Source of the DNA: Desulfobulbaceae bacterium
Lineage (GTDB): Bacteria; Desulfobacterota; Desulfobulbia; Desulfobulbales; Desulfobulbaceae
Direction: 5' to 3'
DNA length: 38,920 bases
NCBI GenBank assembly: GCA_015484845.1
Contig: WFUT01000039.1
Location: 1 to 38,920 of the forward strand
The position numbers and the translations under genes were made by a program. Below, piece after piece: positions 33,441 through 38,920 of the stretch. The notes under the pieces are model-generated. The model was given only the letters and a program-made list of their open reading frames with translations. It was not told where the DNA came from and searched no databases. The first letter of the stretch is position 1. The number at the start of each line of letters is the position of its first letter.

Positions 33441-34562
33441 ATGAACAACAGGCAACACACCATCCTCGCCATCCTGCTGGCAGCCGCGCTCCTCTTCTCC
33501 GCCGGGGTCGCGCGGGCCGCCCGGATCAAGGACATCGCCGACCTGGAGGGCGTGCGCTACAACCAGCTGCTGGGCTATGGCCTGGTCATCGGTCTCAACG
33601 GGACCGGCGACGACATCAAGAAGGCGGTCTTCACCAAGCAGGCCATGATCAACATGATCAAGCGGCTCGGCCTGTCCATCACGCCCGACGTCTTCCGGCG
33701 GATGAAGACCGACAACGTGGCCGCGGTCATGGTGACAGCGGAGTTGCCGCCCTTTGCCCGGCCCGGATCCAAGATCGATGTCATGGTCTCCTCCATGGGC
33801 GACGCCACCAGCCTGTCCGGCGGCACCCTGCTGATGACCCCGCTCAAGGGGGCGGACGGCAAGACCTATGCCGTGGCCCAGGGTCCCCTGGCCGTGGGCG
33901 CCATCGCCTTTGGCGGCAAGGCGGCCAAGGTGCAGAAGAACTTCCCCACCGCCGGCCGCATCGCCGACGGCGCCCTGGTGGAGCGCAGTGTCGGCTATCA
34001 CCTGCCGCCCAGCGGCGACCTGCTCTACCAGCTGCGGAACACCGACTTCACCACCGCGGCCCACATGGCCGAGGCCATCAACCGCCGCTTCGGTCCCAAT
34101 ACCGCCCACTCCATCGACTCCGGCTCGGTAAAGGTCCTGATGCCCCAGGATTACAAAAACGACCTGGTCACCTTTATCTCGGACCTGGAAAACATCGACG
34201 TCCAGGTTGACGTCCCGGCCCGGATCGTGGTCAACGAGCGGACCGGGACCATCGTCATGGGCAAGGACGTGCGGATCTCCAAGGTGGCGGTCTCGCACGG
34301 CAACCTGAACCTGATCATCTCCGAATCCACCGTGATCTCGCAGCCCAACCCCCTGGCAGCGGGCCAGACCGTGACCGCGCCGCAGACAACGGTCGAGGCG
34401 GTGGAGGACGAAGGCAACCTGGTGGTCCTGGACATGGGGGTCAGCATCAACGAGATCGCCAAGGCCCTCAATGCCATCGGCGCCACGCCGCGTGACCTGA
34501 TCGCCATCTTCCAGGCCATCAAGGCGGCCGGCGCCCTGCAGGGCGAACTGATCATCCTGTAG
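33441..34562 (+). CDS. flgI: Flagellar P-ring protein FlgI
   Basis: A 373-residue periplasmic protein. The signal peptide ends near ARA (about 26), followed by the FlgI signature RIKDIADLEGVRYNQLLGYG and LVIGLNGTGDD. The late NERTGTIVMGKDVRISKVAV and ALNAIGATPRDLIAIFQAIK are also diagnostic. A start at 33423 is open, but the ATG at 33441 gives a standard signal peptide. It encircles the distal rod in the cell wall. Confidence 0.96.
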   Translation: MNNRQHTILAILLAAALLFSAGVARAARIKDIADLEGVRYNQLLGYGLVIGLNGTGDDIKKAVFTKQAMINMIKRLGLSITPDVFRRMKTDNVAAVMVTAELPPFARPGSKIDVMVSSMGDATSLSGGTLLMTPLKGADGKTYAVAQGPLAVGAIAFGGKAAKVQKNFPTAGRIADGALVERSVGYHLPPSGDLLYQLRNTDFTTAAHMAEAINRRFGPNTAHSIDSGSVKVLMPQDYKNDLVTFISDLENIDVQVDVPARIVVNERTGTIVMGKDVRISKVAVSHGNLNLIISESTVISQPNPLAAGQTVTAPQTTVEAVEDEGNLVVLDMGVSINEIAKALNAIGATPRDLIAIFQAIKAAGALQGELIIL

Positions 34563-34628
34563 CCGGCAGACCCTCTCCGGCCGGCAGGCAAGAGACCATC
34601 ATCAGACCAAACCCCTGGAGGAACAAGC

Positions 34629-35003
34629 ATGCACCTCGCCATCGACCCCAGCGCCGCCACGGAGCAGGTGAACGCGGCCACGGACAGCAAACGGGCCCGG
34701 GCGGCCCGCGCCCTGAAACGTTCCTGCCAGGACTTCGAGGCCATCTTCACCCAGTCCATGTTCAAGGCCATGCGCAAGAGCATCCCGGACGGCGGCCTGT
34801 TCGAACGGGACACGGCCCACGAGATCTACCGCGACATGCTCGACGCGCAGGTGGCCTCCGAGATCTCCAGGCAGCAGGGCCTGGGCCTGGCCGACCAGAT
34901 GTACAGGCAGATGGAGAAGTACCTGCCCCCTGACGACCGGCAAACAGGGGGAAAACCGGCCGAGCAGGGGACAGGTCGCGGCAAAGGGGATATCAGACCC
35001 TGA
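34629..35003 (+). CDS. flgJ: Rod-binding protein FlgJ (short, no muramidase domain)
   Basis: A 124-residue protein equivalent to the N-terminal rod-cap half of enteric FlgJ (about 310 residues). It has the conserved [20 protein letters not shown] and [20 protein letters not shown] blocks. The C-terminal glucosaminidase domain is absent, as in many non-gammaproteobacterial clusters, so a separate cell-wall hydrolase must open the peptidoglycan. CTGGAGGAACA precedes the ATG. Its 3' end overlaps the convergent receptor gene by 11 bases. Confidence 0.92.
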   Translation: MHLAIDPSAATEQVNAATDSKRARAARALKRSCQDFEAIFTQSMFKAMRKSIPDGGLFERDTAHEIYRDMLDAQVASEISRQQGLGLADQMYRQMEKYLPPDDRQTGGKPAEQGTGRGKGDIRP

Positions 35004-36630
35004 ACTTCAAACTGATTGCACGCAACTCCTCTGCCAGTTGAGAAAGATCTTGAACACTCTGCCGCACCTGGCCACTGGCCTCTGCCATCTCGTGGGCAGC
35101 GCCATTGACTTCCAGGATATCGCGGGCGATCTCACCGGAAACACTTGAACTCTGGGCCACGTTCTCCGTGACCTCCTGCAGTCCCACGGTTGCCTGGTTC
35201 ATATTGGCGGAGATCTCCTGTGTGGTCGCTGTCTGTTCCTCCACCGCAGCGGCAATGGTGGAGACGATGGCGTTGATCTCGTTGATCACCGAGGAGATGC
35301 GGCTTATCTGATCCACCGTGCCCCGGGTTGACTCCTGGATACCGTTGATCCTGGTCCGGATTTCCCCGGTGGCCTCCGCGGTCTGCTTGGCCAGTTCCTT
35401 GATCTCGTTGGCCACCACGGCAAATCCCTTGCCCGCCTCGCCGGCACGCGCCGCCTCGATGGTCGCATTGAGCGCCAGCAGGTTGGTCTGATCCGAGATC
35501 TCCGTAATCGTCTCGGTCACCTTGCCCACCTCGGTGGCCGCGATCCCCAGCTCACCAACCTTGTCCGAGGCATCCTCCACATCAGCCACGGCCGTGGTGG
35601 TTATCTTGCTGGCCTTGGCCGTATTCTTGGCAATCTCGTTGATGGCTCCCGTCAGCTCGTCCGTGGCCGTGGCAACGATACTGACATTGGTGACAGCCTC
35701 CTCGGTGGCAGCAGCTACCGTGTTCATGTTGGCGCTCATTTCCTCGGCAGCGGTGGCCACGGTCTCGGCCCTTGCCGTGGTTTGCTCCGCGCCGGAGGCT
35801 ACCTGCTCAGAGATGGCGGACAACTCGGTTGCCGAGGAGGCCAGCGTCTCGATCCCCGTGGTGATATTACCGATCATGCCGCCGACGTTATCGACAATCC
35901 GGTCCATGGAGGCAGCGAGCTGGCCCGCCTCGTCCTTCTGGTCCAGGCCGATCTTCCTGGTAAAGTCTCCGGTGGCCAGGTTGTCGGCAAAGGTCGCACA
36001 GCGGATAATGGGATTTTTCACAGCAGAGGTCAGCAGAAAGCTCAGGACTGCGCTCAGAAAGACGCCGATCATGGCACCGACCACAAGGGCGGTCCGTGCC
36101 GAACGGGCGACCCGGACATTCTCAACTGCGGTCTGTTCGAGCCGCTTTGTGGCCTTTGCAGACATGGCATTGCTCAGAGCAATGATCTTGTCCCCGGTCT
36201 TCTCGGCCCGAAGCAGGAGTGACTTGTCATGCTGTTCATGCAGCCTGCGGTAGTCCTGTTCATATCCTGCCAGCAGCTGCGCCATTTGCGCCACATTATC
36301 GCGCTGCTCCTTGAGTTCAGGATAGCGGCCGACCAGTTGTCTCAGATTGTCGAGGTCATCTTTCACCTCCTTCAGGCGGTTCCGTCCTTCCCGCATGTAC
36401 TCCATCTTCCGCTCGGCGCCATATAACAGGAATCTGGTCCGTGCCCTGGCAAAATCAGTGGCAAGCTCCTTTGAACCGGACACCGCCGGGATAAATGTAT
36501 TCTTTTGATCCTGTGCGTTGCCGATCATCCTCAAGATGGAGGTACCATTGGAAATAGCGAGAACAACCATTACGGCAACAATCAAGGAAAAAGCGATACC
36601 CAATTTATAGGAAAGTTTCATGTTTTTCAT
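34993..36630 (-). CDS. Methyl-accepting chemotaxis protein
   Basis: A 545-residue transmembrane receptor. Membrane helix 1 lies at about 10-30, and a four-helix-bundle-like sensor at about 31-180. Helix 2 is at about 181-203 ([20 protein letters not shown]), followed by HAMP. The signalling domain's hairpin tip at about 378-405 contains [20 protein letters not shown]. No NWETF-type CheR tether is seen at the end. The ATG at 36630 has AAAGGAAA upstream. The ligand is unknown. It is convergent with flgJ and overlaps it by 11 bases. No sigma-28 site was found upstream, and only a poor sigma-70-like candidate (TACAAT near 36730). Confidence 0.95.
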   Translation of the reverse strand: MKNMKLSYKLGIAFSLIVAVMVVLAISNGTSILRMIGNAQDQKNTFIPAVSGSKELATDFARARTRFLLYGAERKMEYMREGRNRLKEVKDDLDNLRQLVGRYPELKEQRDNVAQMAQLLAGYEQDYRRLHEQHDKSLLLRAEKTGDKIIALSNAMSAKATKRLEQTAVENVRVARSARTALVVGAMIGVFLSAVLSFLLTSAVKNPIIRCATFADNLATGDFTRKIGLDQKDEAGQLAASMDRIVDNVGGMIGNITTGIETLASSATELSAISEQVASGAEQTTARAETVATAAEEMSANMNTVAAATEEAVTNVSIVATATDELTGAINEIAKNTAKASKITTTAVADVEDASDKVGELGIAATEVGKVTETITEISDQTNLLALNATIEAARAGEAGKGFAVVANEIKELAKQTAEATGEIRTRINGIQESTRGTVDQISRISSVINEINAIVSTIAAAVEEQTATTQEISANMNQATVGLQEVTENVAQSSSVSGEIARDILEVNGAAHEMAEASGQVRQSVQDLSQLAEELRAISLKFRV

Positions 36631-36905
36631 TTTATTTCCTTTAGTTACAACAATTCATTGCAGTCAGAAAAAAGACTACATCGCAGGCTAACCGAGTTAA
36701 AAAAATCTTTTCTTGGCCAACGAAGATATTGTATGAGAGGGTGACAAAATTGTACAGGCAGATATCCCAAAAAAAACAATCCACGGCCTCCTCCCATTTT
36801 CTCATGCAATATATTCCATATAAAATCAAGATGTTGCCAGCTTCATCGATATTTACATCGCGGATCCGCCTTTTTTGTTTTTTTTAAAAAAACATAATGT
36901 GACGG
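36631..36905. other. A/T-rich divergent spacer
   Basis: This spacer between the receptor gene and the flgM operon is clearly richer in A+T than anything else in the window, with several A- and T-runs (near 36698, 36770, 36875). The short frames in it look spurious. It must hold the receptor promoter, which I could not assign confidently. Confidence 0.5.
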
Positions 36906-36933
36906 TAAAGATTCCCGGTTCTGCTGCCGATAA
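36906..36933 (+). promoter_or_regulatory. Sigma-28 (FliA) promoter for the unknown gene-flgM-flgN operon
   Basis: TAAA (36906-36909), 16 bases, then a perfect GCCGATAA (36926-36933). The predicted start is near 36940, about 65 bases before the ATG at 37007. FlgM under FliA control gives the usual negative feedback. The spacing is one base longer than the enteric consensus and identical to that of the flgK promoter here. Confidence 0.85.
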
Positions 36934-37006
36934 AAAGATAACAGGAAAAGTATCCTGGTTGCGTCGAGGCACGGATGCCCGCGGACCACTGCAGGGAGGC
37001 AGGAAC

Positions 37007-37579
37007 ATGTTAGATAGTATCAGCTCCGGTCATCAGGCTTACAGTACCCTCAACTTCCACCAGGCCTTCAGCCTGGAAATAACGGCTGGCCAGGAGGTGG
37101 AGAACGGCGAAGGCGGCAGTGCCACGGTCGTGGACAGGATCACGATCCGGCGGGAGACCAGCTTCGCCCTCACCTACTCCGGCGTCCTGCCGATCGAGAT
37201 GGACGAGGAGGCGGGGTACAGAAAGCTGCAGGACCTGGTCACCAACCTGCTCAAGGAACAGGGCATCGCCACCACGGTGGATACCGGTGACGCGACGGTC
37301 GACCTGGCCGCTCTCACACCTGGCACGGCACGGGAACTTGTTGCCGAGGACGGATATTTTGGTGTAGAAAAGACATCGGACAGGATCGTCGAGTTTGCCA
37401 AGGCCACCGCGGGCGGGGATCCGTCCAGGATCGACGCCATCCGGGAGGGAATCAGCCGGGGATTCGACGAGGCAAGGAAGGCCTTTGGCGGCCGGCTTCC
37501 GGACATCTCCCGGGAGACCTATGATGCGGTGATGGACAAACTGGACCAGTGGGTCTCGGAAGCAAAGGCCGCGGCATAG
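37007..37579 (+). CDS. Unknown protein heading the FliA-dependent flgMN operon
   Basis: A 190-residue soluble protein with no signal peptide or membrane helix. The N-terminal 65 residues are polar and strand-prone (FHQAFSLEITAGQEVENGEG). The C-terminal half is helical and contains GYFGVEKTSDRIVEFAKATA, then GISRGFDEARKAFGGRLPDI and a final DKLDQWVSEAKAAA helix. This end is reminiscent of the DUF5610 family, but I cannot verify that. The ATG at 37007 has AGGGAGGCAGGAA upstream; an open frame reaches back to 36875 across the promoter and is rejected. Its promoter and neighbours point to a late flagellar role (export partner, filament-related or regulatory); none is demonstrated. Confidence 0.75.
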   Translation: MLDSISSGHQAYSTLNFHQAFSLEITAGQEVENGEGGSATVVDRITIRRETSFALTYSGVLPIEMDEEAGYRKLQDLVTNLLKEQGIATTVDTGDATVDLAALTPGTARELVAEDGYFGVEKTSDRIVEFAKATAGGDPSRIDAIREGISRGFDEARKAFGGRLPDISRETYDAVMDKLDQWVSEAKAAA

Positions 37580-37605
37580 GCCGGGCGTAAGCAGAGGTGA
37601 TCGTC

Positions 37606-37896
37606 ATGACAGTTGAATTTTTAGGTATCCGCGGTTTTGGCCAGGTCGGCGGTGTCGGCAAGACAGGCAAGACCGGCAATACCCAAAAGACAGACAAGGC
37701 CGGCGGCGCCGAGGGCGCGAGTTTCTCTTCGGCCCTCCATGGTGCGAACCAGATGCAGGCGGCAAGCCAGACCGACCAGGCGGAACGGGCGGCGCGGGTC
37801 CAGGCCCTGAAAGAACAGGTCGCCAACGGTTCCTACGAGCCAGACCTGAACAAGGTCGCCTCCAGCCTACTGAAATTTCTTGTCGAGGAAGGATAG
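37606..37896 (+). CDS. flgM: Anti-sigma-28 factor FlgM
   Basis: A 96-residue protein. The first half is Gly/Lys/Thr-rich and probably disordered (VGGVGKTGKTGNTQKTDKAG). The C-terminal FliA-binding part has RVQALKEQVANGSYEPDLNK and ends VASSLLKFLVEEG, the standard FlgM pattern. It holds FliA inactive until exported through the completed hook. The ATG at 37606 has AGAGGTGAT 5 bases upstream; a GTG at 37597 is the alternative. It is followed 4 bases later by flgN. Confidence 0.93.
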   Translation: MTVEFLGIRGFGQVGGVGKTGKTGNTQKTDKAGGAEGASFSSALHGANQMQAASQTDQAERAARVQALKEQVANGSYEPDLNKVASSLLKFLVEEG

Positions 37897-37900
37897 GGCA

Positions 37901-38254
37901 ATGACACGGGATGATGTCCGTGAACTGATGATCGAACTGCGTGATCTCCTGCTCCAGGAGCGACAGCATGCCAGGGAGCTGGATATCCGGGCCATGGCCG
38001 AGGACACCAAGCGCAAGGAAGCCCTGCTGCAGGCCCTGAACCGGGTGGAGACCATCCATCCCGAGGATCGCAGGTACGCGGAAGAGATCAAGCGGGAAAA
38101 TCTCCGCAACGCCTACCTGTACAAGGCCACCCTGAACTGGATCCAGGAGACCATGGAATTCTTCGGCAAGAGGAGTGTGCCCACCACCTATGGCCAGACC
38201 GGCATGACCATGAGCCACACGGTCAATGGCAGGCTGCTCTCCGGCAGGATCTGA
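37901..38254 (+). CDS. flgN: Flagellar export chaperone FlgN
   Basis: A 117-residue, mostly helical protein (LMIELRDLLLQERQHARELD, TKRKEALLQALNRVETI) with the FlgN-type C-terminus TYGQTGMTMSHTVNGRLLSG. It chaperones the hook-filament junction proteins FlgK and FlgL, and flgK is the next gene. The ATG at 37901 has AAGGATAGGG upstream. The order flgM-flgN-flgK supports the call, as the family is weakly conserved. Confidence 0.88.
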   Translation: MTRDDVRELMIELRDLLLQERQHARELDIRAMAEDTKRKEALLQALNRVETIHPEDRRYAEEIKRENLRNAYLYKATLNWIQETMEFFGKRSVPTTYGQTGMTMSHTVNGRLLSGRI

Positions 38255-38711
38255 TCTCTCCACCACGCCATCCCGCTCCGCACCTCCTCGCCGGCCCCCA
38301 TTTCTTTCCGGCCGAAAAGTCCACGCCGGCACCGCGCCTGCCGCCCGCGGCCCACGGCCGCCAAGGCGCGATTTCCCCTTCCTTCGCCGCCGGGCATCCC
38401 CATCCCTCTTGCCCCTGTTGCCGGAAGAAGCCTCTTCTTAGCCCGGGATTCCCGGCAGAACCGTCGATAAAAAGGGAGATACGCACCATCTCGCCATCCC
38501 CCATCCCGCCCACAGGCACAAAAAATGGACAGGAGCCACTACGTGACACCGCAGAGCGGTGTCACGAGGTCGAGGTGGTGCCTGGAGGTTGAGGTGGTGC
38601 CCGGAGGTTGAGGTGATTGCCCGGAGGGTGGGGAGAGCCCAAAGGGTGGTTGCCCTTGTTGTACCGCTCAGCGGTGCAACACCTCTCCAGGCGCTCTGCG
38701 CCATTTTCGGA
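38255..38711. other. Non-coding repeat-bearing spacer between flgN and flgK
   Basis: No open frame here has a credible start or composition. Besides the repeats listed separately, it holds a small palindrome CCGGGATTCCCGG (near 38444-38456) and GGCGC-TCT-GCGCC (38690-38702). I saw no T-run after a hairpin that would make a clear terminator for the flgMN operon. Confidence 0.5.
38541..38680. repeat. Palindromic repeat (copy 2), tandem array and related palindrome
   Basis: GTGACACCGC (38543-38552) AGA GCGGTGTCAC (38556-38565) is the same element as at 22095-22117, with the same left (ACGTGACACC) and right (GAGGT.GAGG) flanks. It runs into a short tandem array of 19-20 base units based on GAGGTTGAGGTGGTGCCCG: 38566-38584, 38585-38603, 38604-38623 and a degenerate 38624-38641. 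A related imperfect palindrome, GTTGTACCGCT-C-AGCGGTGCAAC, follows at 38658-38680. It looks like a dispersed, non-coding genomic repeat family. Confidence 0.8.
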
Positions 38712-38739
38712 TAAAGTCCCGTCTCCGACAGGCCGATAA
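38712..38739 (+). promoter_or_regulatory. Sigma-28 (FliA) promoter for flgK
   Basis: TAAA (38712-38715), 16 bases, then a perfect GCCGATAA (38732-38739). The predicted start is near 38746, about 100 bases before the flgK ATG. It starts a separate late unit for the hook-filament junction genes. Confidence 0.85.
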
Positions 38740-38843
38740 GAAATACAGGACAATGGAATTTCTTCCGGTGGCATGACAGCAGCCGGCCGTCGCCCCGCCG
38801 ACGGCCCCCACCGGCAACCACGGACACCAGGGACAGGGTACAG

Positions 38844-38920
38844 ATGGGTGGTCTTCTCACAGCACTGAACGCAGGCAAAACCAGCCTCTCCACCAACCAG
38901 AAGTCCATAGAGATCGTTGG
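38844..38920 (+). CDS. flgK: Hook-filament junction protein FlgK (N-terminal fragment)
   Basis: Only the first 25 codons lie in the window: MGGLLTALNAGKTSL followed by STNQKSIEIV. This matches the FlgK N-terminus (S.LLSALN.GK.SL..NQ.AIEV.GNNIAN), and the frame is open to the window edge. GGGACAGGG precedes the ATG. Position after flgN and a sigma-28 promoter supports it. FlgK would join hook to filament; the rest of the gene is not visible. Confidence 0.85.
   Translation, partial: MGGLLTALNAGKTSLSTNQKSIEIV

Noticed and set aside
38541-38680. CRISPR array
   Set aside because: The units are contiguous tandem repeats without spacers, and no cas genes are nearby.
38188-38774. Minus-strand frames across the repeat region before flgK
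   Set aside because: They run through palindromes and tandem repeats and have no family resemblance. Similar peptides at the fliP-fliQ repeat show they are translations of the repeat itself.

Overview
The window is almost entirely one large flagellar gene cluster on a G+C-rich bacterial chromosome. L- and P-ring genes (flgH, flgI) mean a Gram-negative envelope. FlhF and FlhG point to polar flagellation. Sigma-54-type and FliA-type promoter motifs, the single long cluster and the accessory genes (MotE-like, an AMIN/TPR-like protein, a CheA N-terminal fragment) fit a motile Desulfobacterota ('deltaproteobacterial') organism. The taxon is an inference; no rRNA or marker search was possible.

Left end (1-3116): a minus-strand pair encodes a CheA-like protein with no kinase domain (GTG start at 2235) and a CheY-type receiver. 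Upstream of the pair is a good sigma-70-like promoter (2440-2467). A small divergent gene encodes an NTF2/SnoaL-like protein.

First structural block (3139-17030, plus strand): a secreted AMIN/TPR-like protein, then flgB, flgC, fliE, fliF, fliG, fliH, fliI, fliJ, a motE-like gene, fliK, flgD and flgE. A near-consensus sigma-54 (-24/-12) promoter overlaps the flgB stop codon and should drive flgC onward. A strong rho-independent terminator follows flgE.

Second block (17126-23262): a perfectly spaced sigma-54 promoter precedes motA (TTG start), motB, fliL, fliM (TTG start), fliN, fliO, fliP, fliQ and fliR. These encode the stator, the switch and the export gate. A palindromic repeat sits between fliP and fliQ.

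Third block (23420-35003): flhB, flhA, flhF, flhG, fliA, a small membrane protein with a helix-turn-helix-like end, flgF, flgG, flgA, flgH, flgI and a rod-binding-only flgJ. A chemoreceptor gene lies tail-to-tail on the minus strand and overlaps flgJ by 11 bp.

Late block (36906-38920): a strong sigma-28 promoter (TAAA-N16-GCCGATAA) precedes an unknown gene, flgM and flgN. A second, identically spaced sigma-28 promoter precedes flgK, which runs off the window end. Between flgN and flgK lies a non-coding stretch with the same palindromic repeat and a short tandem array.

Together the genes give a hierarchy readable from DNA: sigma-54 for basal body, export, stator and hook; FliA (encoded here) for late genes; FlgM as its checkpoint. 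I saw no phage, CRISPR, IS element, tRNA or rRNA. The least explained items are the kinase-less CheA-like protein, the unknown gene heading the FliA-dependent flgMN operon, the FlhB NPTR variant and the dispersed palindromic repeat.
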